From the NCBI RefSeq assembly GCF_030406325.1, contig NZ_JAUEQY010000013.1, positions 62,001 to 126,000 on the forward strand: a stretch of 64,000 nucleotides of DNA, read 5' to 3'. Of this stretch, positions 18,133 to 26,898 are shown in pieces. The stretch's first letter is position 1; each line of letters starts with the position of its first letter. The notes under the pieces were generated by a model. It was not told where the DNA came from and did not search any database. It saw only the letters and a list, made by a program, of their open reading frames with translations. Source of the stretch: Actinomadura sp. DC4 (lineage in GTDB: Bacteria > Actinomycetota > Actinomycetes > Streptosporangiales > Streptosporangiaceae). Made by a program: the position numbers and the translations under genes.

Positions 18133-18795
18133 CTACGCTCCGCCACCGACCGGCGCGTCACTGTCCTGGCCGGACTTCGCAAGAAGATCGTCGACTTTCC
18201 CGCCGTTGTCGTTCAGGCGGACGACGAAGGGCCGCGTCTCCGTGTAACGGATCACGGTCAGCGAGGCCGGATCGGCCTGGATGCGCTGGAACTGGTCCAG
18301 GTGGAGGCCGAGCGCGTCCGCGATGATCGCCTTGATGATGTCGCCGTGGCTGCACACGAGGAACGTCGCGTCCGGCTTGAGGCCGTCGTTCCACTCCCGT
18401 ACGGCGGTCACGGCGCGGTGCTGGGCGTCGGCCATGGCCTCACCGCCCGGGAAGCGCACCGCGCTCGGGTGGGCCTGGACGACCTTCCAGAGCTCTTCTT
18501 TGGCCAGCTCCTCGAGGGGACGGCCGGTCCACTCGCCGTACCGGACCTCGCCGAACCGGTCGTCGGTGCGCAGCTGGAGACCGTCGCGGCCGGCCACGAC
18601 CGCCTGGGCGGTCTCCTGGCAGCGGTCCAGCGGGCTCGCCACGATCAGGTCGAGGGGTATGGGCGCGAGTCGCGCCGCGAGCTCGGCGGCCTGCGCCCGG
18701 CCGCGCTCGTTGAGGTGCACGCCGGGCGTCCAGCCGGCGAGCACCGGTCCGGTCATCTCGGTCAGCCCGTGACGCACCAAGAGGAGAGTTGCCAC
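18133..18795 (-). CDS. Histidine phosphatase (MSMEG_4193 type)
   Basis: 220 residues. The phosphohistidine motif LVRHGLTE is at residues 6-13 (Arg8, His9), and the second catalytic His is in LVCSHGDIIKAIIAD. FGEVRYGEWTGRPLEELAKE and VRFPGGEAMADAQHR are typical of phosphoglycerate-mutase-like phosphatases of the MSMEG_4193 group. The substrate is unknown. The GTG start has TACAGT seven bases upstream (18803-18808) and no ribosome site, so the transcript is probably leaderless. It heads the DUF3090/SCO1664/NRDE operon and is divergent from corA. Confidence 0.88.
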   Translation of the reverse strand: MATLLLVRHGLTEMTGPVLAGWTPGVHLNERGRAQAAELAARLAPIPLDLIVASPLDRCQETAQAVVAGRDGLQLRTDDRFGEVRYGEWTGRPLEELAKEELWKVVQAHPSAVRFPGGEAMADAQHRAVTAVREWNDGLKPDATFLVCSHGDIIKAIIADALGLHLDQFQRIQADPASLTVIRYTETRPFVVRLNDNGGKVDDLLAKSGQDSDAPVGGGA

Positions 18796-18895
18796 GTCGT
18801 GAACTGTAGCCGCACAAGGGACGGCGATTGACCCCGAAGGTCACGGGTAGGTCATGGGTCGCCCTCATCAGCGCCTCACCCGGGATAATGCCGTC

Positions 18896-19867
18896 ATGAT
18901 CATGGATTGCGCCATCTATCGGAAGGGTGTTCGCGACGATGTCCAGGGCGACCTCAGCGACGCCCTCGACGCCGCCCGCGAAGTCGGCGACAGCTTCATG
19001 TGGATCGGCCTGCACGAGCCGACCACCGATGAGTTCGACCAGGTCGCCGGAGAGCTGAAGCTGCACCCCCTTGCGATCGAGGACGCCGTCCACGCGCACC
19101 AGCGCCCGAAGCTCGAACGCTACGGCGACATGCTGTTCGTGGTCATCAAGACGCTGCGCTACATCGACGCGACATCCGACATCGAGGTCGGCGAGATCAT
19201 GCTGTTCCTCGGCAGGGACTTCGTCATCACCGTCCGGCACGGCGAGGGACTGCCGCTCAAGGCCGTACGCCAGCGGCTGGAGGCCGACGGCGAGCTGCTC
19301 CGCCACGGGCCGAGCGCGGTGCTCTACACGGTGCTGGACGAGATCGTGGACCGGTACGGCGCGATCGCGCACGAGGTCGAGACCGACATCATCGACCTGG
19401 AGCGCCGGGTGTTCGCCCCGCAGCGGACCACGGTCACCGAGGACATCTACGAGCTCAAGCGCGAGGTGCTGGAGTTCCGCGGCGCAGAGGACCCGCTCAT
19501 CCCGGTGCTGCAGGACATCGTGAAGGGCCGCGTGACGGTCGCGCAGGGCACGCTGGAGTACTTCCGCGACGTCCTGGACCACCTCCTGCGCGTCGACGAG
19601 CAGGTCGACTCGCACAACGAGCTCCTGACGAACGTCCTGAACGCGCACCTCGCCCAGGTCGGCATGCAGCAGAACGAGGACATGCGCAAGATCTCGGCCT
19701 GGGCCGCGATCCTGGCGGTGCCGACCATGGTCACCGGCGTGTACGGCATGAACTTCGAGCACATGCCCGAGCTGCACCAGTGGTGGGGCTACCCGGCGGT
19801 GATGATGATCATCGTGGGCGGCTGCGTCGGGCTGTACCGCTGGTTCCGCAAGAGCGGCTGGCTGTAG
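18896..19867 (+). CDS. corA: CorA-family magnesium/cobalt transporter
   Basis: 323 residues. A long cytosolic N-domain (WIGLHEPTTDEFDQVAGELKLHPLAIEDAVHAHQRPKLERY) and coiled helices lead to two membrane segments. The selectivity signature Gly-Met-Asn is at residues 284-286 (YGMNFEHMPEL), and the second segment WWGYPAVMMIIVGGCVGLYRWF is followed by the basic end RKSGWL. It forms a homopentameric Mg2+ channel in this family. GATAAT lies six bases before ATG 18896 (18884-18889), which suggests a leaderless transcript and rejects the upstream frame extension. ATG 18902 is also possible. Confidence 0.92.
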   Translation: MIMDCAIYRKGVRDDVQGDLSDALDAAREVGDSFMWIGLHEPTTDEFDQVAGELKLHPLAIEDAVHAHQRPKLERYGDMLFVVIKTLRYIDATSDIEVGEIMLFLGRDFVITVRHGEGLPLKAVRQRLEADGELLRHGPSAVLYTVLDEIVDRYGAIAHEVETDIIDLERRVFAPQRTTVTEDIYELKREVLEFRGAEDPLIPVLQDIVKGRVTVAQGTLEYFRDVLDHLLRVDEQVDSHNELLTNVLNAHLAQVGMQQNEDMRKISAWAAILAVPTMVTGVYGMNFEHMPELHQWWGYPAVMMIIVGGCVGLYRWFRKSGWL

Positions 19868-19897
19868 CCGGCGGCGGGCGGCACGGAAGCCGGCTAC

Positions 19898-19922
19898 GCC
19901 GCCCGGCCGTCGGCCGGGCGGC
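19898..19922. terminator. Bidirectional hairpin terminator between corA and the small secreted gene
   Basis: GCCGCCCGGCC (19898-19908) and GGCCGGGCGGC (19912-19922) form a perfect 11-bp stem with a 3-nt loop between two convergent genes. There is no T run, which is common for terminators of GC-rich actinomycetes. Confidence 0.65.
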
Positions 19923-19952
19923 GCCCCTCAGTCATTCATCGCATGACGGCGA

Positions 19953-20339
19953 TCACCGCTTGAGGTAGAGAGCGAGGTAGCCGTTGTAGTCGAGGCAGGC
20001 GATGTAATAGCCCAAGTACGCGTAGTCGGCCGACAGGGATTCGGCGGTGAGCTTGCAGGTCTCGAGGTAGAGGAAGTTGCCCACGGCCCAGGTGACGGTC
20101 CCCCACCGTATCCAGCCGGCCGGAGCGTTCGCGGCGGGAGAGGCCGCTCGATCGACGGCATGACCGCCGGCGTCCGACGCGGGGATGTACGGGGAGACGT
20201 TCCGGACAACAGCCGGACCGTGGGCGACCGGAGCGACGGCGGTATGCGACGCCGGATTCGCGGCGAAGGCCGCCTGCCCCCCTCCGACCAACAGGCCGAC
20301 GGCCAGAACGAGAGGGGTGATGAAACGATTCAGTCTCAC
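19953..20339 (-). CDS. Small secreted Tyr-rich protein of unknown function
   Basis: 128 residues. The start GTG 20339 has GGAG five bases upstream; the frame open further upstream is not coding. A Sec signal peptide is clear (RLNRFITPLVLAVGLLVGGGQAAFA, likely cut after AFA). A Pro/Ala/Val-rich linker follows, then a compact C-terminal part from about residue 85: WIRWGTVTWAVGNFLYLETC and ADYAYLGYYIACLDYNGYL, with two Cys (possible disulfide) and many Tyr. I do not recognise a family. Its neighbour is an IS110 remnant, and the region around its promoter is less GC-rich than the surroundings, which suggests an accessory gene. Confidence 0.65.
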   Translation of the reverse strand: MRLNRFITPLVLAVGLLVGGGQAAFAANPASHTAVAPVAHGPAVVRNVSPYIPASDAGGHAVDRAASPAANAPAGWIRWGTVTWAVGNFLYLETCKLTAESLSADYAYLGYYIACLDYNGYLALYLKR

Positions 20340-20497
20340 GATTTCTCCAAACTTCTCGACGATTTCCGGCCGTTCACGAGCCGGTCGGGCCGGGTCCGCG
20401 GAATTTGCGACCAGCGCCGAATTGGCAGGTGTCGATGACGGTAGTTCGGTGACCTGTGCGCCGGAAGATCTGGTTTCCTTTTCTGCGCTATTCGGAT

Positions 20498-20872
20498 TCA
20501 AGGCGGCGGATATCGGCCACCGGCGTTGTCTCCGGCCGTGATGAGCGATGCTCCAACGGTTTGGGCGCCGGACCCTTTGACGGCGATGAGGTCGGGTGCG
20601 GCTTGTTCGGTGAGCCGCTGGAGATGCCCGTCCAGAGCCTTGATCTCGTGGTCGAGTTGCTGGTAGCGGTGGGCGATTGATTTCATCGCGAGCCTGGTGA
20701 CCGCGGACGAGGTGTCCGGCTCGGCTCCTGGGCGCCATCGGGTGGCGGTGTGGATCAGCTCTGTCCGGTGCAGAACGCGGATTCGCTCGCGAAGTGTGTC
20801 CGGGGCGGTGACGATCAAGGGCGCACCCTCGCCGGCGGCTGGGCACTCGGGCGCTTCCACACCTCCGAACAA
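20498..20872 (-). mobile_element. IS110-family transposase remnant
   Basis: The minus frame gives TAPDTLRERIRVLHRTELI, AMKSIAHRYQQLDHEIKALD and AAPDLIAVKGSGAQTVGASL followed by ITAGDN. This is the middle of an IS110 transposase: the coiled linker plus the start of the transposase_20 domain. Both the N-terminal DEDD catalytic part and the C-terminal Ser part are missing, and the frame ends in unrelated residues, so it is a dead fragment of about 370 bp. No inverted repeats are seen; IS110 elements normally lack them. It marks a past insertion beside the small secreted gene and the AraC gene. Confidence 0.75.
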
Positions 20873-20980
20873 ACCCGCCGCAAAGCCCTGGCTCCATCAC
20901 TACGACCACCACCGGCCCCACCCCGCCACCGGCGGCAAACCACCCATCACCAGGTCGACCAGCGTCCCTGGGCAATACGG

Positions 20981-21997
20981 CTACTGCGAGCGGCGCAGAG
21001 TTTCAGACGGAAGTGTCCCGTACAGCGAGCGGTACTCCGCCGCGAGCCGTCCGAGGTGCGTGAAGCCCCATTTGTTCGCCAATGACGCGACGGTGACCGT
21101 GCTGGGGTCAGATGTTCGCAGGTCGGCGTGGACCTTGCCGAGTCGCACGCGGCGCGCGTACGCCATGGGTGACATCCCCATATGACGTTTGAAGGCATTG
21201 TGCAGGGTGCGCGCGCTGACCCGGCAATGCAGCGCGATCTGCGAAACGGTCACAGGCGTGTCGGCGTGTTCCTCGATGAAGTCGACGGCGGCCCGCACGG
21301 TGGCCGAGTTGGGTACGGAGACCGCCCGCTCGAGTTCCCGGGTGTACCGATGGCGGCTCGCCAGCAGGAGGCCACGTGCCAGGCTGTCGGCGAAGGGAGC
21401 CGCGACGAGCGGATTTTTGAGCAGCGCGGACGCTTGGCCGATGTTGGCGGCGAGACTCATCCAGCTGGCCGCGGGCTCGACGTCGATCGGCAGAGCCGGC
21501 GCGAACACGATCGGCCGGCCGGCGGGAGCGCCGGTCATCCCCCTGAGCGCGGCATCGACGACTTCGCTGTCGAGCCGCATCGTCAGAATTCGGGTGCCGC
21601 CGGGCCAGCGCCTGACGGCGCTGGGATCACCAGGTCCGAAGATCGCGGCGTTGGCCTTGTCCGCGGTGTTCTCGACGTCGCGGTGCTTGTAGGCGATCAC
21701 CCCGTTCAGGGGGATACTGATCCGAAATTTCGGGACGACCTCCACGAAGTCGAGTTGGGCATCCTCCCCGTACAAGATCTCCCCGAGCTCGGCCGGGCCG
21801 CTGCTGTACAGGCGAAGGCGATATCGGAATGATCTCTCCCGATTTCCGAGCAGCGTGACACTCCTGAAGATCACTTTCCCCTTCCAGAACCGAAGATAAT
21901 CCTCCACTGAATCGGTCCTGTACTCCGCGATCGTTCCAGGCGCCGCGATGCTCGCGATGCCGTCCATCGATTGCGCTTCGGCCGCGTCAGTGGTCAT
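20981..21997 (-). CDS. AraC-family transcriptional regulator
   Basis: 338 residues from ATG 21997, which follows GGGGGGCGA; the upstream extension is rejected. The N-terminal about 200 residues match the AraC-binding-like domain 2 found in actinobacterial regulators (VPKFRISIPLNGVIAYKHRD). The C-terminal double helix-turn-helix is clear: VTVSQIALHCRVSARTLHNAFKRHMGMSPMAYARRVRL and VTVASLANKWGFTHLGRLAAEYRSLYG. The effector is unknown. It lies 97 bp downstream of the SARP gene on the same strand and may belong to the same accessory regulatory patch. Confidence 0.88.
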   Translation of the reverse strand: MTTDAAEAQSMDGIASIAAPGTIAEYRTDSVEDYLRFWKGKVIFRSVTLLGNRERSFRYRLRLYSSGPAELGEILYGEDAQLDFVEVVPKFRISIPLNGVIAYKHRDVENTADKANAAIFGPGDPSAVRRWPGGTRILTMRLDSEVVDAALRGMTGAPAGRPIVFAPALPIDVEPAASWMSLAANIGQASALLKNPLVAAPFADSLARGLLLASRHRYTRELERAVSVPNSATVRAAVDFIEEHADTPVTVSQIALHCRVSARTLHNAFKRHMGMSPMAYARRVRLGKVHADLRTSDPSTVTVASLANKWGFTHLGRLAAEYRSLYGTLPSETLRRSQ

Positions 21998-22094
21998 GTT
22001 CGCCCCCCGGGGGAGATGCCGTACGCGCCTCCGGGTCATGACCGAGCGGCGCGCGGGGAGCGTAGGCAGAATCGGCTTCCGGAAAGCTGACGAT

Positions 22095-24935
22095 TCACTG
22101 ACGCGCGGACGGATCGGGTACGGCAAGGCCTTTCAGCCGGTCGCGCACCTGCGCGGCCTCCGGGTGGTCGATCTCCTCGAAGATGCCGAGCGCGTCGCGC
22201 CACGCCCGCGCGGCCCGGCCGTCATGGCGGGCCGGACGGTGGGTGTCGCCGACGTGCACCAGAGTGTCGGCCTCCAGATAGCGGTCGCGGATCGCGCGGT
22301 ACAGCCGCAACGCGTGCTCGTAGCACTCGAGCGCCCGGTCGTGTTCGTGCAGGTGGTGATGGGCGTAGCCGAGGCTGTCCCACGCGGCGGCCTCGCCGTT
22401 GCGATCGCCGATCTCCCGCTGGATCGAAAGTGCCCGGCCGCACTCCTCCAGGGCCTCTTCGTACCTGCCCATCAGGATGTACGTCCACCCCACCTCGTTG
22501 GCGACATTCGCCTCGCCGTTGCGCCGGCCGATCGTGCGGTAGAGGGCGTTCGCGTCGGCGTAGTGGGCGAGCGCCTCCTCGTACCGTCCACGCCGGTTGG
22601 CCAGGTAGGCGGAATGGCGATGGACTCTGCTCTGGCCGGTGCGGTCGCCGATCTCGGCGAACAGTTCGAGGGCGCGCGCGAGATGGGCGTCGGCCTCGTC
22701 CCACCGCTCGAAGCGACCGCTGACGAGGCCGAGTGCCTTGTGCCCATGGGCCTGACCCGGGATGTCGCCCAGGCGGTGGGCCGCCTCCAGCGCCGTCGTC
22801 TGCGCACCGAGCTGTTCCTGCCAGCGGCCGATGTGGTCCAGATACAGGTCCAGGGTCGCGGCCAGCCGCCAGCTGTGCTCACCGCTGCCGTGCCGCGCGT
22901 CCTCCTCGATCGCGGCGAGCAGGACCGAACGGTTGACCTCCAGCCAGTCGGCCGCGTCGGCCTGGTCCGCGAGACGCGGGACGGTCACACCGGGCAGGTG
23001 GGGCCGCAGCGAGATGCGTTCCCTACCGGGCGCGAGGGCGCTGTCGGCCGCGTGCGCGCTGTGCAGGTAATGGTCGAGCACGCGGCGCCGGGCCAGGTCC
23101 AGGTCCGGTGCGCTGTCCTGCGCACGGCCCAGTTCGGAGGCATAGGCGCGCAGCAGTTCATGGCAGCCGTAGCGGCCCGGCACGGGCTCGGTCAGCAGAT
23201 GGGCGCGGACCAGCTCCGCGAGCAACGGACGGACCTGGCCGGCCCGCTGCCCGGTCAGGCTCGCCGCGGCGGCGAGCGAACAGTCGGGCCCCGGGTGCAG
23301 GGCGAGCAGGCGGAAGACCCGGGCGGCCGCGGGGGTGAGGAGTCGGTACGACCAGGAGAAGGCACTGCGCGCGTCCGCGGCGGGTACTTCGCCGGAGAAC
23401 GCGTCGAGACCGTCCTCGCTCTCGCGTAATTCGGCGGCGACGGACGCGAGTGGGAAGCCCGGGTTCACGACCGCGCGGGCACAGACGATGGCGAGCGCCA
23501 GGGGAAGGCGTCCGCACAGGGTGATGATCTCCGCGACGGCGTCGGGTTCTCGTGCGACGCGTTCGGTTCCGAGCCGGCGGGACAGGAGCTCGCGGGCGTC
23601 CGCGTGGCTGAGCACGTCCAGCGTCAGGTAATGCGCGCCCTGGCCGGCCACCAGGCCGTAAAGCTGGTTGCGGCTGGTGACGACGACCAAGCAACCGGGC
23701 GTGCCGGGCAGCAGGGGGCGAATGTGCTCGGTGTCCCGCGCGTTGTCGAGAACGATGAGGACGCGCCGGTCGGCGAGGAGGCTGCGGTACAGCGCGGCCT
23801 GCGCGTCCAGGCCTGCGGGTATGCCCTGTGCGGGGACGCCGAGCGCTTCGAGGAACGATCGGAACACCTCGGCCGCGCTCATGATCGAACCGGTGGGATG
23901 GAAGCCGCGCAGGTCGGCGAAGAGCTGCCCGTCGGGGAAACGGCCGGCGACGCTGTGTGCCCAGTGCACCGCCAGGGTCGTCTTACCGACCCCGGCCATG
24001 CCGCCGATCGCGCTGATCACCACCGCCGACAAGGCTTCACTGGATACGGGTAACAGGTCCTGGACGCGGGCGAGTTCATCGCGACGGCCGCTGAAGGCGG
24101 CGATGTCCGCGGGGAGTTGCGCCGGACGCACCGTACGGACCGTGCCCGCCTGTACCTCCGCGGCATCCTCCCCCGCCCTTCCCGGGCTTTCGCCGGGTTC
24201 GGCCGGCTCGCCGCCCGCGGACGACGTCGGGGCACGGAAGCGGAGGACACGTCGCTGAGCGGCCTGTAGTTCGGGGCCCGGCCGTACGCCCAGTTCGTCG
24301 GCGAGGCGGGTGCGGACGATCCGATGGACGTCCAGGGCCTCGGCATGGTGCCCGGTGGCCGCGAGCACCAGGATCAGTTCGGCCTGCAGTCCTTCGTCCA
24401 ACGGATGCTGTGCGGCGGCCTGCCGGAGCGTCACCAGCACCCGTGCGCCCAGCCCCCCTCCGGACTCCAGTGCCAGTTCGGCCGCCTCCTTGACGGCGGC
24501 CAGATGCTCGTTGTCGAGGGCGGTGAAGGCCTGGTGGGATCTCACCTCGGCCGCGATCCCGGAGGCCACGGGCCCCCGCCACAGCGCCAGCGCCTCGACC
24601 AGCGATTCGGTCGCGGCGGCCGGTCTCCCGTCCCGGACGGCCCGATCCGCCTGCCGCCGCAGGGCCCGGAAGCGGAGCAGGTCGAGGGAGTCAGGGTCCA
24701 CGTCGAGGCGGTAGCCGCCCGAGTCACGTACCAGCCACCGTGACTCGCCCCCGGTCTGGAGTTCGGGTTCGAGCAGCCGGCGCAACGCTCCGATGTGGCG
24801 CTGGACGACGTTGACGGCGGTGTCCGGTGGGTCCTGCCCCCAAAGGACGTCCACGATCTCGTGGACGGCGACCGGATGCCCGGCTTCGGTCAGCAGCAAC
24901 GCGAGCAGAGCGCGCTGCTTGGGCGGACCCAGCAC
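22095..24935 (-). CDS. AfsR/SARP-type regulator: BTAD, NB-ARC and TPR domains
   Basis: 946 residues from GTG 24935. In order: winged-helix DNA-binding domain (KQRALLALLLTEAGHPVAVH, ALRRLLEPELQT), BTAD (about 85-235), NB-ARC ATPase with P-loop GGMAGVGKTTLA at 311-322, VLIVLDNARD (Walker B) and GRLPLALAIV, then TPR repeats from about 690 (RYEEALAHYADANALYRTIG, RYEEALEECGRALSIQREIG). It is an SARP-STAND activator, in which ATP binding and TPR contacts gate DNA binding. The conserved first strands FAVLGPVRAWRGETELVLG are encoded upstream in the same frame to about 24995, but that part has no ATG, GTG or TTG. A GTA at 24993-24995 sits five bases after AGAGG. No biosynthetic cluster is adjacent, so its targets are unknown. 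Confidence 0.85.
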   Translation of the reverse strand: MLGPPKQRALLALLLTEAGHPVAVHEIVDVLWGQDPPDTAVNVVQRHIGALRRLLEPELQTGGESRWLVRDSGGYRLDVDPDSLDLLRFRALRRQADRAVRDGRPAAATESLVEALALWRGPVASGIAAEVRSHQAFTALDNEHLAAVKEAAELALESGGGLGARVLVTLRQAAAQHPLDEGLQAELILVLAATGHHAEALDVHRIVRTRLADELGVRPGPELQAAQRRVLRFRAPTSSAGGEPAEPGESPGRAGEDAAEVQAGTVRTVRPAQLPADIAAFSGRRDELARVQDLLPVSSEALSAVVISAIGGMAGVGKTTLAVHWAHSVAGRFPDGQLFADLRGFHPTGSIMSAAEVFRSFLEALGVPAQGIPAGLDAQAALYRSLLADRRVLIVLDNARDTEHIRPLLPGTPGCLVVVTSRNQLYGLVAGQGAHYLTLDVLSHADARELLSRRLGTERVAREPDAVAEIITLCGRLPLALAIVCARAVVNPGFPLASVAAELRESEDGLDAFSGEVPAADARSAFSWSYRLLTPAAARVFRLLALHPGPDCSLAAAASLTGQRAGQVRPLLAELVRAHLLTEPVPGRYGCHELLRAYASELGRAQDSAPDLDLARRRVLDHYLHSAHAADSALAPGRERISLRPHLPGVTVPRLADQADAADWLEVNRSVLLAAIEEDARHGSGEHSWRLAATLDLYLDHIGRWQEQLGAQTTALEAAHRLGDIPGQAHGHKALGLVSGRFERWDEADAHLARALELFAEIGDRTGQSRVHRHSAYLANRRGRYEEALAHYADANALYRTIGRRNGEANVANEVGWTYILMGRYEEALEECGRALSIQREIGDRNGEAAAWDSLGYAHHHLHEHDRALECYEHALRLYRAIRDRYLEADTLVHVGDTHRPARHDGRAARAWRDALGIFEEIDHPEAAQVRDRLKGLAVPDPSARQ

Positions 24936-25248
24936 CAGTTCCGTCTCGCCGCGCCAGGCTCTGACGGGTCCGAGTACGGCGAATCGTGTCCGTACCGAGT
25001 CCTCTGTGCCGGCGGTGAGGGAGCATTCGACCGCAGCCCCAGGCGTCCTGGTACGGGACGCGCCTGGTCGCTCGAGGATGGGGCCCGCTTCGTGGGCCGC
25101 GAGCGCGGCCGGAGATCCGGAGAGTCCTGTGTCGATGGCGCACCACCTCGCTCGGCCCAGAGGAGACGTTTCCCCTGACGTCCAGCATTATCCGGTCGCG
25201 AAGCCCGGCAACCCGACAGATTCTTCGACGAACTTCCGGCGCAGGACA

Positions 25249-25902
25249 CTAGGCGGACAGACGCCTGCGAACGCGCTCCCTGATCTCCCTGTGCAGGTCG
25301 TCGGCGGCGGCCTCCAGGCGCGGGAGGAGCTCGGGTTCGCGGGTCAGGGCGCGGAAGGTGAGGGCGACGGTCACGTCGTGGGCCGGCCGGCGCACGATCT
25401 CCACCGTGTCGCCGGCGCGGACGTCGCCGGGTTCGATCACCCGGAGGTACGCGCCCGGCACGGCCGCCTCCGTGAAGCGGGTCATCCAGCCCTCGATGCC
25501 CAGCCGGCCCTCGAAGGTCACGCAGGGGATGCGCGGGGACGTCACCTCCAGGATGACGTCCGGGCCGATCCGCCAGCGCTCGCCGATCAGGGCGCCGTTG
25601 ACGTCCAGGCCCTGGGTCGTGAGGTTCTCCCCGAAGTCGCCGTTCGACAGGGGCCGGTCCAGCTCGGCCGCCCACGCGTCGAGGTCCTCGCGTGCGTAGG
25701 CGTACACCGCCTGGTCCGTGCCGCCGTGGTTCTTGACGTCGTGCGCCCGGTCGCCGGCGAGCCCGACCTCACCCGTGCCCTTGGGGCCCGGGGCCGTGAC
25801 GGCGACCGGGCCCTCCACCGGCCGCTTGTCGATGCCCGTCGACGGAAGGCGCTTCCACGGGTTGGGCCGGGGCCGGCCGACGTTGACCGAGAGCAGCCTC
25901 AT
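25249..25902 (-). CDS. MOSC-domain protein (YiiM-like)
   Basis: 217 residues. MOSC features are GLAGDRAHDVKNHGGTDQAVYAY, FGENLTTQGLDVNGALIGERWRIG and LEVTSPRIPCVTFEGRLG, the last with the conserved Cys that binds sulfur or molybdenum cofactor. YiiM-like proteins act in Moco-dependent reduction of N-hydroxylated compounds; that role is known for the E. coli relative and inferred here. ATG 25902 has TACGGT seven bases upstream (25910-25915), so it is probably leaderless; the longer frame is rejected. Moco genes lie at 42.4-44.6 kb. Confidence 0.88.
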   Translation of the reverse strand: MRLLSVNVGRPRPNPWKRLPSTGIDKRPVEGPVAVTAPGPKGTGEVGLAGDRAHDVKNHGGTDQAVYAYAREDLDAWAAELDRPLSNGDFGENLTTQGLDVNGALIGERWRIGPDVILEVTSPRIPCVTFEGRLGIEGWMTRFTEAAVPGAYLRVIEPGDVRAGDTVEIVRRPAHDVTVALTFRALTREPELLPRLEAAADDLHREIRERVRRRLSA

Positions 25903-25952
25903 ACCTGTGACCGTACGTTCGGCCCGGCACGAAGGCCACCCGGTGAAGGACG

Positions 25953-26771
25953 CTACGTCGCGGCGACCGCGCCCGCCGCGAGGAGGCCGAACAGGATGCC
26001 GCCGAGCGCCACCCGGTAGTAGACGAACACCATGGTCGAGTGGCGGACGAGGAACTTCAGCAGCCATGCGATCGAGGCGTAGCCGACGACGAACGACACC
26101 AGGGTGGCCACCGCGGTGCCGGCCACCGGCAGCGAGCCGTCGCCGACCTTGCGCAGCTCGAACAGGCCCGACAGCACGACCGCCGGGATGGACAGCAGGA
26201 AGGAGTAGCGCGCGGCCGCCTCACGCGTGTAGCCGAGGAACAGGCCGCCGGTGATGGTCGAGCCGGACCGCGACGAGCCGGGGATCAGGGCCAGGCACTG
26301 GAACCCGCCGATGATCAGACCGTCGCGCAGGTTGAGGTCGCCGATCTCGCGCTTCTGCCGGGCCGCCCACTCGGCGATCAGCAGCACGAGTCCCATGACG
26401 ATCAGCGTGCCCGCGTTGATCCACAGGTTGCGGGCCGGGCCCTCGATGGCGTGGCTGAACACCAGGCCGACCGCCGATACCGGGATCGTGCCCAGGCCGA
26501 CGTACCAGCCCATCCGGGCGTCGAGGTGGTGCCGGAGCTCCTTGTCGAACAGGCTGCGGAACCACGTCGTGACGATGCGGATGATGTCTCGCCAGAAATA
26601 GATGAGCACCGCGAGCATCGTGCCCAGCTGGATGACCGCCGTGAAAGCCGCTCCCGGATCCTTCCAATCGAGCAACCGGGGCACGATAAGAAGGTGAGCG
26701 GAGCTGGAGATCGGCAGGAACTCGGTGAGCCCCTGGACGACTCCGAGCACGGTCGCTTGCACGAAATTCAC
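25953..26771 (-). CDS. uppP: Undecaprenyl-diphosphatase (UppP/BacA)
   Basis: 272 residues, multi-spanning membrane protein. The family motifs are intact: QGLTEFLPISSSAHL near the N-terminus (catalytic Glu and Ser) and LIPGSSRSGSTITGGLFLGYTREAAARYSFLLSIPA in the middle. It recycles undecaprenyl pyrophosphate to the monophosphate carrier for peptidoglycan and wall polymers, and gives bacitracin tolerance. It is divergent from the aldo/keto reductase gene, a common arrangement in actinomycetes. Confidence 0.95.
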   Translation of the reverse strand: MNFVQATVLGVVQGLTEFLPISSSAHLLIVPRLLDWKDPGAAFTAVIQLGTMLAVLIYFWRDIIRIVTTWFRSLFDKELRHHLDARMGWYVGLGTIPVSAVGLVFSHAIEGPARNLWINAGTLIVMGLVLLIAEWAARQKREIGDLNLRDGLIIGGFQCLALIPGSSRSGSTITGGLFLGYTREAAARYSFLLSIPAVVLSGLFELRKVGDGSLPVAGTAVATLVSFVVGYASIAWLLKFLVRHSTMVFVYYRVALGGILFGLLAAGAVAAT

Positions 26772-26898
26772 GGGTGCGGGATCTCCTTCGACCGCCCGTG
26801 ACCGGGCGATGTCTCACTCAGCGGGTAACGCGGAAAGCCTAGCGACCAGGACGGGTGCGTGCGGACGAACCCCGCCGCGCCCGATACGCTCCGCAGGC

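Noticed and set aside
20341-20975. A complete IS110 element
   Set aside because: Only the central part of the transposase is present; catalytic N- and C-terminal parts and defined ends are missing.
20981-25188. SARP plus AraC as the edge of a secondary-metabolite cluster
   Set aside because: No synthase, tailoring or resistance genes lie on either side; the neighbours are housekeeping genes and an IS remnant.
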